A DNA stretch of 64,000 nt, from assembly GCA_963742955.1 (NCBI GenBank), contig CAVUOA010000008.1, forward strand, positions 806,001 to 870,000, in the 5' to 3' direction. Made by a program: the position numbers and the translations under genes. Below the pieces are notes generated by a model. The model worked only from the letters and a program-made list of their open reading frames with translations, did no database searches and was not told the origin of the DNA. The DNA comes from CAVUOA01 sp963742955. GTDB lineage: Bacteria > Bacteroidota > Ignavibacteria > Tepidaquicellales > OLB5. Shown piece after piece: positions 37,031 to 44,616 of the stretch (the stretch's first letter is position 1; every line of letters begins with the position of its first letter).

Positions 37031-38176
37031 ATGAGTATCAGAAATCTTTTTATCGGGATATTTTTAGTGTCTTTGGCGGTGTTTTTAAGCTTTTCAGGCT
37101 GCAATAAATCGTCTAAAGATGAAATATTAATCGGCGAATACGAATCGCTTTCCGGCGCCGAGGCGACATTCGGAATTTCCTCCGCCAACGGTTTAAAGCT
37201 CGCTGTTGAGGAAACAAATAACTCGGGCGGACTGCTCGGAAAGCAAATCAAACTTATTACCTACGATGACCAGGGCAAGCCCTCCGAAGCTGCAACGGTA
37301 GTGCAGAAATTAATAAATAAAGACAGGGTGGTTGCAGTAATCGGCGAGGTTGCCTCATCACGCAGCAAAGCAGGCGCGCAAATATGCGAATCAAGCAAAA
37401 TTCCCATGGTAACACCCGCATCAACTAATCCCGAAGTAACTGCAATCGGAGATTATATTTTCCGCGTTTGCTTTATTGACCCGTTCCAGGCAACGGTTAT
37501 GAGTAAGTTCGCACTGAATACGCTAAAAGTTAAAAAGGTAGCTGTGCTTCAGGATGTGAAAAATGCATACAGTACGGGATTGGCAGATTTCTTTATAAAG
37601 CAATTCAAAGAAATGGGAGGTGAAATTGTTGAAGTGCAGTCATACTCCGCAGGCGATAAAGATTTTAAGGCTCAGCTTACAGCAATTAAATCAAAAAACC
37701 CCGAAGCAATATTTGTCCCCGGTTATTATACCGATGTTGGTTTAATTGCAATTCAGGCAAGGGAAATCGGAATTACAGTTCCGCTTATAGGCGGTGACGG
37801 ATGGGAATCGGAAAAGCTGACCGAAGGCAAAGCAAAAGACGCGCTCGAAGGATGCTTTTTCTCAACTCATGTTTCAACAGAAAACCCTGCGCCGCAGATT
37901 CAGAATTTCATTAAGAAGTACAAAGAGAAATACAACATCATGCCCGATGCAATGAGCTTCCTTGCTTACGATGCAGGCATGATTATGTTCGATGCAATCA
38001 AGAGAGCAGGCTCAACCGAGCCCGATAAAATACGTGATGCTCTTGCAAAGACAACAAATTTCAAAGGCGTAACCGGTACAATCAGCATTAACGAACAGCG
38101 CAACGCGGTTAAGCCCGCTGTTATTCTTGAAATCAAAAACGGCAAGTTTGAATATAAGGAAACCGTAGAACCGTAA
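37031..38176 (+). CDS. livK: Branched-chain amino acid ABC transporter, substrate-binding lipoprotein
   Basis: A 381-residue periplasmic binding protein of the Leu/Ile/Val type. It has a lipoprotein signal (FLSFSGC near residue 25), then the two-lobe Peripla_BP_6 fold beginning EILIGEYESLSGAEATFG, with VVQKLINKDRVVAVIGEV and a final GVTGTISINEQRN. It captures branched-chain amino acids or similar small molecules for the LivH permease. Its stop codon is directly followed by the left inverted repeat of the four-helix-bundle element. LivM, LivG and LivF are not in the window. Confidence 0.9.
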   Translation: MSIRNLFIGIFLVSLAVFLSFSGCNKSSKDEILIGEYESLSGAEATFGISSANGLKLAVEETNNSGGLLGKQIKLITYDDQGKPSEAATVVQKLINKDRVVAVIGEVASSRSKAGAQICESSKIPMVTPASTNPEVTAIGDYIFRVCFIDPFQATVMSKFALNTLKVKKVAVLQDVKNAYSTGLADFFIKQFKEMGGEIVEVQSYSAGDKDFKAQLTAIKSKNPEAIFVPGYYTDVGLIAIQAREIGITVPLIGGDGWESEKLTEGKAKDALEGCFFSTHVSTENPAPQIQNFIKKYKEKYNIMPDAMSFLAYDAGMIMFDAIKRAGSTEPDKIRDALAKTTNFKGVTGTISINEQRNAVKPAVILEIKNGKFEYKETVEP

Positions 38177-38215
38177 GAAATAGGTAAATAGCAAAATAGT
38201 GAAATGGTGAAATAA
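38177..38215. repeat. Left 39-bp inverted repeat
   Basis: It reads GAAATAG, GTAAATAG, CAAAATAG, TGAAATGG, TGAAATAA in a row. It matches the reverse complement of 38660-38698 at 33 of 39 positions. It starts at the base after the livK stop codon. Confidence 0.85.
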
Positions 38216-38281
38216 GAGGTTTATAATAATACTGGGTAAACAAGAATTTTTAAATTTTATTTAACCTAAATTTGATAACGT

Positions 38282-38646
38282 ATGGGTTTTAATGATGAGT
38301 TTAGAGACAGAACAAAAAATTCGCTTTAAGAATTATAAAGCTTTATCAGGCTCTTCCAAAAGCTGAGGAGGCAAAAAAAATAGGTAAACAACTGCTCAGG
38401 TCAGGGACTTCGGTGGGAGCTAATTTCAGGGCTGCAACGAGAGCGCGTTCAAGGGCTGAATTTTATTCAAAATTATCCATCGCTGATGAAGAAGCAGATG
38501 AAAGCCTTTTCTGGATGGAGCTTCTTACAGAATCAGGAATAGTCCCGGTCCAAAAACTGGAATCGCTGATAAAAGAAGCGCTTGAGATTTCTAAAATAAC
38601 TTCTGTTTCAAGAAAAACATTTAAAAATAAGGGTGGTAAGAAATAA
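38282..38646 (+). pseudogene. Four-helix-bundle (23S rRNA IVS-type) protein, one frameshift
   Basis: The 121-residue S23/TIGR02436 protein is complete when one T is restored near 38321. It starts MGFNDEFRDRTKNFALRII, continues LYQALPKAEEAKKIGKQLLR, then SGTSVGANFRAATRA and ends in basic KTFKNKGGKK. The SGTSVGANFRAA motif is the hallmark of the family. Members are coded in intervening sequences of 23S rRNA genes, and relatives serve as accessory proteins (Avd) in diversity-generating retroelements. Function outside those settings is not established. Here it is flanked by inverted repeats inside the liv operon. Confidence 0.85.
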
Positions 38647-38659
38647 TTCAGACTATAAT

Positions 38660-38698
38660 TTATTTAACCATTTGACTATTTAACTATTTAGCTATTTG
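38660..38698. repeat. Right 39-bp inverted repeat
   Basis: The reverse complement of this stretch reads CAAATAG, CTAAATAG, TTAAATAG, TCAAATGG, TTAAATAA. It ends two bases before the livH ATG, so it contains the livH translation-initiation region. Confidence 0.85.
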
Positions 38699-38700
38699 TT

Positions 38701-39612
38701 ATGACTGAGTTTATTCAGCAGCTTTTTAACGGACTTTCTCTCGGCAGCATCTATGCGCTGATTGCGCTGGGATATACAATGATATATGGCATACTTCGCT
38801 TCATCAATTTTGCGCATGGTGACGTATTTATGATTGGCGCATTTTCGGGATATTATCTTGCTATTGTATTCGGGTTTTCTTCTGCTTCAGGAGGCGTATC
38901 GTTAGGACTTGCTTTTCTGATTTTAATCGGCTCCATGATTATCTGCGCAGCGCTTGGCTTTACAATAGAAAAGCTTGCTTACAAACCGCTGAGAAACTCA
39001 CCCAAACTTACTATACTAATTACAGCTATCGGTATATCCCTGTTCCTTGAATACTCAGGACAGCTTGTATTCGGCGCTGACCCGAAATCGTTTCCAACAC
39101 TTGTTGAAAATACACCGCTTTTAAATATTTCCGGCGCTGTTATAGGGTCAAATCCTACGGTTGTACTTGTTACATCCGTTGTTCTTATGATTATACTAAG
39201 ATTTATTGTAAGAAATACAAAAATGGGAACTGCTATGCGCGCAGTTTCATTTAACCCGACTGCCGCAAGCCTTATGGGAATTAACATTAACCGTGTTATC
39301 AGCTTTACATTTATAATCGGCTCTGCTCTTGCTGCTGCCGCGGGAATCCTCTACGGATTGAATTACCCGAGTATCGACCCGCTTATGGGAATACTTCCCG
39401 GATTGAAAGCATTTGTTGCTGCCGTTCTCGGAGGAATAGGCAACATTTTCGGCGCTGCTGTTGGCGGAATGATAATAGGCTTGCTTGAAACATTTGTCAC
39501 AGGATATATTTCGCCCACTTACCGCGATGCTATAGCATTTGGAATTTTGATATTAATTTTAATGTTCAAACCTACGGGAATTTTCGGGAAGAAGGAAATA
39601 GAAAAAGTTTAG
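38701..39612 (+). CDS. livH: Branched-chain amino acid ABC transporter permease
   Basis: A 303-residue LivH permease with eight or so membrane helices. Typical stretches are GLSLGSIYALIALGYTMIYG at the start and FVAAVLGGIGNIFGAAVGG with the EAA-like loop near the C-terminus. It pairs with LivM to form the channel for the LivK ligand. The missing livMGF genes must lie elsewhere. No Shine-Dalgarno precedes it, because the right repeat abuts the start. A terminator follows. Confidence 0.92.
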   Translation: MTEFIQQLFNGLSLGSIYALIALGYTMIYGILRFINFAHGDVFMIGAFSGYYLAIVFGFSSASGGVSLGLAFLILIGSMIICAALGFTIEKLAYKPLRNSPKLTILITAIGISLFLEYSGQLVFGADPKSFPTLVENTPLLNISGAVIGSNPTVVLVTSVVLMIILRFIVRNTKMGTAMRAVSFNPTAASLMGININRVISFTFIIGSALAAAAGILYGLNYPSIDPLMGILPGLKAFVAAVLGGIGNIFGAAVGGMIIGLLETFVTGYISPTYRDAIAFGILILILMFKPTGIFGKKEIEKV

Positions 39613-39643
39613 TTTTCATCTTTCCGGAGTATTGAAATTATGC

Positions 39644-39670
39644 AGGGCGTTCTCATGAACGCCTTTCTTG
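39644..39670 (+). terminator. Terminator after livH
   Basis: GGCGTTC (39646-39652) pairs with GAACGCC (39657-39663) around TCAT, then TTTCTTG. Confidence 0.75.
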
Positions 39671-39690
39671 TTAAATTATAATAATATTAT

Positions 39691-40101
39691 ATGCAGGAAA
39701 ATAAAATTAACCGGGATGTTATTAATCGAATCAGCAGAATTCCTATCGTAGATACACTCGGGTTCGAATTTATTGAACTTGAAAACGGAGTCTGTAAAAC
39801 AAAAGTAAAGTACAATAAAATATATGATGGTATTTTCGAATCATTCCACGGGGGACTGCTCATGACGATTGCTGATTCTGCTGCTGCCTTCGCAATATTA
39901 ACGCTCACAGGAGCAAATGCAGAAATAACCACCACAGATATGAACATCCGGTTTCTTGCTGCTTGCCGTACCGATGTTACAGCTCATGCATCGGTTATCA
40001 AACACGGCAAAACTCTTGTGCCCGTCAGTGTTGAATTATTCGATGAAAATAAGTTGAAAGTTGCAATTGCACAGGTGAACTATATGAAACTTAACAGGTA
40101 A
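39691..40101 (+). CDS. PaaI-family hotdog thioesterase
   Basis: A 136-residue single hotdog domain. The motif SFHGGLLMTIADSAAAFA is the PaaI/YbgC-type HGG..AD active region, and the ending TTDMNIRFLAAC fits the second half. Such enzymes hydrolyse acyl-CoA thioesters. It is followed by the metallophosphoesterase gene with only 3 bases between, so the two are likely co-transcribed. The substrate is unknown. Confidence 0.9.
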   Translation: MQENKINRDVINRISRIPIVDTLGFEFIELENGVCKTKVKYNKIYDGIFESFHGGLLMTIADSAAAFAILTLTGANAEITTTDMNIRFLAACRTDVTAHASVIKHGKTLVPVSVELFDENKLKVAIAQVNYMKLNR

Positions 40102-40104
40102 TTG

Positions 40105-41259
40105 ATGAAAAAATCGTCATTTGTAATTTTCTTTTCCATAGTATTTACCATTTACGGAGCGGTTAACTATTACATATTCATAACCGGCTGGCATGCAATT
40201 CCCCACAGGTCATATACAAGTACTGTTTATATTATAGTATTCCTTTTTTTTTCACTCTCATTCATTGCCGGCAGGTTTCTTGAGCGGGCATTGCTAAACT
40301 GGTTCAGCTCGCTTTTAGTTTGGATTGGTTCATTCTGGCTCGCCGCTATGGTGTATTTTCTTTTGTTCTCTGTTTTCTTTGATTTAATCAGATTAATAAA
40401 TTTCATATTTCCGTTTTATTCAACCGAGCCGCGTCTTAAATACAGTGAATTAAAATTCCTTTTGTTTATTATTGTTCTCTCGGCTGCCTTTGTAATTGTG
40501 CTGTTGGGTTTCTTCAATGCGCGGATTCCAAGAATAAAAAAGCTGGATTTAAAAATTAATAAGCATTCCAAATTCAAATCACTGAAGATTGCCGTTGCAT
40601 CCGACATACATCTTGGAACAATTGTAAACCAGCCCATGCTGAAAAAAATTGTCACACTGATTAACTCACTCGAACCCGATATTGTGTTTCTGCCCGGTGA
40701 CGTAGTTGATGAAGATATAGGTCCTGTAATAAAACAAAACCTCGGCGAAACCCTCCGCCAAATAAAATCAAAATACGGAGTGTTCGGCATTACAGGCAAT
40801 CATGAATATATCGGGGGAGTAGAGCCTGCATGTAAATATCTTGAAGAACACGGATTAGTTATGCTGCGTGACAGAACAATTAAAATTGATGATATTTATA
40901 TAGTTGGCAGGGAAGACAGAAGCATTAAGCAATTTGCAGGCAAAATAAGAAAACCTCTTGAAGATATTATGAAAGATACCGATAAGTCAAAGCCCGTTAT
41001 TTTAATGGACCACCAGCCTGCAGGGCTCGCCGATGCAGAAAAAAACGGTATTGACCTTCAGCTCTCAGGACACACTCATCACGGGCAGCTTTGGCCGTTT
41101 AATTATATAACAAAAAAAGTTTATGAGATTAGCTGGGGTTATAAAATGATAGGAAATACACAGTATTATGTTTCCTGCGGTGTTGGTACCTGGGGACCGC
41201 CTATTAGAACAGGCAGCATACCGGAGATAGTTTCTATTAATCTTTCCTTCGGAAATTAA
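40105..41259 (+). CDS. Membrane-anchored metallophosphoesterase
   Basis: About 384 residues. The N-terminal 145 residues hold four membrane helices, then a calcineurin-like phosphoesterase domain. The metal motifs are all present in order: VASDIHLG, LPGDVVDE, GNHEY, MDHQP and SGHTHHGQLWPF. This is the YkuE/YaeI-like arrangement, which includes UDP-2,3-diacylglucosamine- or phospholipid-acting enzymes. I chose ATG at 40105 rather than the TTG three bases before. The active site faces the cytoplasm or periplasm depending on topology, which was not resolved. Confidence 0.9.
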   Translation: MKKSSFVIFFSIVFTIYGAVNYYIFITGWHAIPHRSYTSTVYIIVFLFFSLSFIAGRFLERALLNWFSSLLVWIGSFWLAAMVYFLLFSVFFDLIRLINFIFPFYSTEPRLKYSELKFLLFIIVLSAAFVIVLLGFFNARIPRIKKLDLKINKHSKFKSLKIAVASDIHLGTIVNQPMLKKIVTLINSLEPDIVFLPGDVVDEDIGPVIKQNLGETLRQIKSKYGVFGITGNHEYIGGVEPACKYLEEHGLVMLRDRTIKIDDIYIVGREDRSIKQFAGKIRKPLEDIMKDTDKSKPVILMDHQPAGLADAEKNGIDLQLSGHTHHGQLWPFNYITKKVYEISWGYKMIGNTQYYVSCGVGTWGPPIRTGSIPEIVSINLSFGN

Positions 41260-41957
41260 AGCCGGATAGTGACAGAATAGTAATAGCTTTTAAAATCGTA
41301 TATCTTATTTTTCTTGTTCCTGTTAATTGTAGACATAACGGAGTTGATAATGAGCGTTTTCGCAATAAAGCTTGCTATCGAAGGAATCATCTCTTCCGTG
41401 CCGAAAAATAATTTAACTGTATTATCTACTGCGAGTATCGCTGCCCCCTGAATGCAGAGCATCTCCATATGCTCTTTTATACCATCTATCGGAATAAAAC
41501 AGCTTGTGCTGTGGTTTGCATATATACTTATAAATCCTGCGGGTTTCACTAAAACCTGCGGTGTGAAATTTATTATAGCATATTTCCCCCAGAACCCGCC
41601 GAACCTGATATTGCTTCTGAATGATGATACAATATTAAAGGAAGATACGGATACCTTCTTATGCTGAATCACAACAGGAGGCCGTTTGTTCAATGTATTG
41701 TAAAATTCTTCATTGATTTTTGATTCCGAGGTTTTTATCAGGTTAATCACTTTGGAAGTTTTAGATGTTGTAAGCTGATTCTGCGGAGCCGCATAAACAT
41801 CAGATACAATTCTTCTGCTGCCCGCGCGGTCCTGAGCAAAAATCATTGAGGGCAATAAACACAGCGGCAATATTAAAACAAATTTATTCACCGTTTTTTG
41901 CGGTAAAGGGTTTACAACTAAAATAAAATCGGGATTTATTTGTATTATGTCAAGCAA
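41256..41957 (-). CDS. Secreted protein of unknown function
   Basis: A 233-residue frame whose real start is probably the GTG at 41891 (VNKFVLILPLCLLPSMIFAQD), which gives a clean signal peptide and about 211 residues. The rest has an even mix of Lys, Asn, Ser and hydrophobic residues, and no recognised domain. A region WGKYAIINFTPQVLVKPAGFISIYANH may be beta-rich. It overlaps the end of the metallophosphoesterase gene by 4 bases on the opposite strand. Function is not known. Confidence 0.6.
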   Translation of the reverse strand: MLDIIQINPDFILVVNPLPQKTVNKFVLILPLCLLPSMIFAQDRAGSRRIVSDVYAAPQNQLTTSKTSKVINLIKTSESKINEEFYNTLNKRPPVVIQHKKVSVSSFNIVSSFRSNIRFGGFWGKYAIINFTPQVLVKPAGFISIYANHSTSCFIPIDGIKEHMEMLCIQGAAILAVDNTVKLFFGTEEMIPSIASFIAKTLIINSVMSTINRNKKNKIYDFKSYYYSVTIRL

Positions 41958-42050
41958 GGCAGGTTAAAAAATGGGTAAGTTGCTGAAATTTAGAGAAGTA
42001 AAAAACTGAAAACAACCGGAGTCTAAAAAATTTCGGGTGAATATGGAAAT

Positions 42051-42605
42051 TTAATTTACGCTGGGGTCTTCGGGGAAGCTGGCAAGAATTGCAAATTTTT
42101 TGCCCATTTTTTTTAGAATTTCTCCCCAGAGCTTATCGGGTTCATCAGAAAATATATTATCTGCTTCGGTTGATGTTACAATCCATGAGTTAATCTTCAT
42201 CTCCTTTTCAATCTGCCCCTCCTCCCAACCGGAGTAGCCGATAAAAAACCTGAAATCTGACGGGGAAACTTTGTTTGTTTCTATTAATAGCTTTAATATT
42301 TCGAAGCTTCCGCCCCAATACAGTCCGTCTGCTATTTCAGTAGTACCTTCAATTATATCTCCTGCCCTGTGTATAAACTGAAGAGTATTAATCTGAACAG
42401 GACCGCCGAAATAAACAGGCGCATCAAAATCGGGGAAGTCTTCAAGAAGCTGGTTGAGCTTCACCTGTGTGGGTTTGTTTAAAATAAAGCCAATAGAGCC
42501 TTCTTCACTATGTTCACATAGCAGGACTATAGACCTCTTGAAATTAGGGTCTAAAAGAAACGGTTCAGAAATTAATATTTTGCCTTTTCCCGGTGTTTCT
42601 TCCAT
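42051..42605 (-). CDS. YqgE/AlgH family protein
   Basis: A 184-residue protein of the AlgH/YqgE family. Family landmarks are GKILISEPFLLDPNFKRSIV near the start, HSEEGSIGFILNKPT and FIGYSGWEEGQIEKEM toward the end. The family's role is not settled; it has been called a transcriptional regulator but lacks a clear DNA-binding motif. It is monocistronic, with an AT-rich gap before the NUDIX gene. Confidence 0.9.
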   Translation of the reverse strand: MEETPGKGKILISEPFLLDPNFKRSIVLLCEHSEEGSIGFILNKPTQVKLNQLLEDFPDFDAPVYFGGPVQINTLQFIHRAGDIIEGTTEIADGLYWGGSFEILKLLIETNKVSPSDFRFFIGYSGWEEGQIEKEMKINSWIVTSTEADNIFSDEPDKLWGEILKKMGKKFAILASFPEDPSVN

Positions 42606-42653
42606 GACTTTATAAAATTAATATAAGTGTTACTGTTTTTTTTTAAAATGCAA

Positions 42654-43157
42654 TTAATTCGGGTTTTGAGTATTAGAAAGATACTCTTCGAGACGTTCTA
42701 TAAATTTTACCTGACGGTCTTTAATTTTTATTTTTGCTTTTTCTGCAGAAAAGAACTCGACTTTATCTATTTCAAGAAACTGCATTTTTTTGCCGGAATG
42801 CGGCGGCCATTCCGTTTCGAATGAATTGCATTTATGAACAAAATTATCAGGTAATTCTCCCCTAAATGCCCAGGCATAAACAGTTTTCCCTCCCTTTTGT
42901 ACAATACTATCCAGCGGGATAAAATTGCCTAAAGGTTTAATACCTGTTTCTTCTTCAAATTCACGTTTCGCTGTTTCAAGTAAGTCTGTTTCATCATCCG
43001 AAGGCTCTCCTTTGGGAATGCTCCAGTGTCCGTCATCTTTATTTCTGAAAAACGGCCCGCCCGGATGTGCTAATAGAACCTCAAGCACGTTATCTTTGTA
43101 ACGATACATTAATAGTCCTGCGCTGGTACGTTTAACTGTTGACCGGTTATCCTGCAT
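42654..43157 (-). CDS. NUDIX hydrolase, second copy
   Basis: A 167-residue NUDIX protein. The box GEPSDDETDLLETAKREFEE plus ETG is complete, preceded by HWSIPKGE. It belongs to a NUDIX subfamily with EFFSAEKAKIKIKDRQVKFI at the C-terminus, often annotated only as NUDIX domain protein. Its 5' end overlaps the GT4 gene by 11 bases, so the two form an operon. The substrate is unknown. Confidence 0.9.
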   Translation of the reverse strand: MQDNRSTVKRTSAGLLMYRYKDNVLEVLLAHPGGPFFRNKDDGHWSIPKGEPSDDETDLLETAKREFEEETGIKPLGNFIPLDSIVQKGGKTVYAWAFRGELPDNFVHKCNSFETEWPPHSGKKMQFLEIDKVEFFSAEKAKIKIKDRQVKFIERLEEYLSNTQNPN

Positions 43158-44253
43158 AATATTCTTCCAGTTTATTTAATTCATCTTTCCCATTAAAAAT
43201 TTCCTCAGCTCTTTTTCTTCCTGCTTTTCCAAAGCTTTTGCGGAGATTTACGTTTTCAATAAGAGTTCTTATTGCTCCTGCCAGCTGTACCGTGTCTTTT
43301 GGAGGAACAAGCAGTCCTGTTACATTATCAACAACAATATCCAAAACGCCTGCATTTTTTGAAGCTATCACAGGAAGCTCCATCGCCATAGCTTCGGTTA
43401 GGGCAATACCGAATGATTCCTCGTGAGAAGGGAATACAAAAATATCAAATACCGCCATAATTTCGGGAATATCGCTTCTGTATCCGGTAAATTTTGTAAT
43501 ATCGTTAATATTTAACCGGGAAGCCAGTTCAATAATCCCTTTTTCGTACTTCTCTTCACCATAGCTTGCTGAACCTACTATAAGAAATTTTAATTTATTT
43601 CCGTATTCTTTCTTAAGAATATTTGCTGCATTAAGAAATTCTTCGTGCCCTTTGCCGGGAGACATCCTGCCTGCCATTCCGATTACAATGGTACCATTAT
43701 CGATTCCCAGTTCTTTCCTGATTTCGGTTTTATTTAAGGATGCGGGATTATAATTTTCTAATTTCAATCCCGGGTATAATATGCTTACTTTCGATTCATC
43801 AACAGGACAGGTTTCAATTACCCTTTGTTTTACATAACTTGAAACAGCAAATATATGGTTTATCCTATTATATAGGTATTTGTGAAACATATCTTTTTTG
43901 CTTATTCCGCTTCCCATATGTTTTGAAAGATAGAGTTTTGCGCTGCTGTGTGAACGTTTTAACGCAGGTACTATAGTCCATAAATCATGCGAAAGGTGTG
44001 TGTGAACTATATTGTAATTTTCAGACTGAATAAGCTTTCTTAACCTCAGAGACGGTATGAGAACTGATTTTACTTTTTTCCACAGAGGTATTGTTTTAAT
44101 GCTGTTATTTAAGGCATACTTCTCCAGTTCTGAGTTCATCGGGCATATTAAGTGTATTTCGTTCCCGTTTTCTTTCAGCATCAGCGAAATTTTCAGAGCC
44201 ATCAATTCGAGTCCGCCCCAGGACATGGAACCGCAGGATTGGAGAATTTTCAT
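43147..44253 (-). CDS. GT4 glycosyltransferase
   Basis: A 368-residue GT-B glycosyltransferase. The N-terminal MSWGGLELMALKISLML and the HTHLSHDLW motif mark the acceptor domain. The donor domain has GMAGRMSPGKGHEEFLNA and the catalytic E-x7-E in EESFGIALTEAMA. It probably builds lipopolysaccharide or a capsule. It is co-transcribed with the NUDIX gene downstream. Confidence 0.92.
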   Translation of the reverse strand: MKILQSCGSMSWGGLELMALKISLMLKENGNEIHLICPMNSELEKYALNNSIKTIPLWKKVKSVLIPSLRLRKLIQSENYNIVHTHLSHDLWTIVPALKRSHSSAKLYLSKHMGSGISKKDMFHKYLYNRINHIFAVSSYVKQRVIETCPVDESKVSILYPGLKLENYNPASLNKTEIRKELGIDNGTIVIGMAGRMSPGKGHEEFLNAANILKKEYGNKLKFLIVGSASYGEEKYEKGIIELASRLNINDITKFTGYRSDIPEIMAVFDIFVFPSHEESFGIALTEAMAMELPVIASKNAGVLDIVVDNVTGLLVPPKDTVQLAGAIRTLIENVNLRKSFGKAGRKRAEEIFNGKDELNKLEEYYAG

Positions 44254-44616
44254 AAAAAATTGAATTTTACAAATTTAAAACTATTTGAATTAAAAAGAAG
44301 TTTAGTAAATTATCGCGAAATTGTGTCAATAGATTGATTTTAGTAAAGTTAAATCAGGGTTATAGGTAGCTATAATACGGTATTGCTACTCTACCCCATA
44401 TCCGTTAAATTGGTATTCCATTTTATCTTATGACTGGTAAATTGGAGTTAAATGCAATAAAATGTATTTATATTTGTAAGAAAAAGAGTAATTTTAGTTT
44501 GTTTGGTTTAAATATAGCTTGTTAAGAATTAGTTAGTATTATTTGAGTAGACTGTTATTAATAGTTTTAGGACTTTCATTTCACTCTGAAATTTTAGTAG
44601 GGAGCTAGGTATATAT
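44254..44616. other. Upstream region of the giant sensor kinase gene
   Basis: No gene is seen. A TATATTTG element at 44469-44476 fits the Bacteroidota -7 box, but the nearest TTG (44442-44444) is 24 bases away, which is long for the consensus. A good Shine-Dalgarno (AGGGAGC, about 44600) precedes the ATG at 44617. The region also serves the divergent GT4 gene. Confidence 0.4.

Larger units (their letters stand above)
38177..38700 (+). mobile_element. Candidate S23/four-helix-bundle element with 39-bp inverted ends
   Basis: A 524-bp unit fills the whole gap between the livK stop and the livH start. It is bounded by imperfect 39-bp inverted repeats and contains one gene, a TIGR02436-type four-helix-bundle protein. 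In RNA the ends could pair to put the gene in a large loop, like an intervening sequence in 23S rRNA. A related solo end lies at 10360. No target-site duplication can be defined. Mobility is inferred from structure, not shown. Confidence 0.5.
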
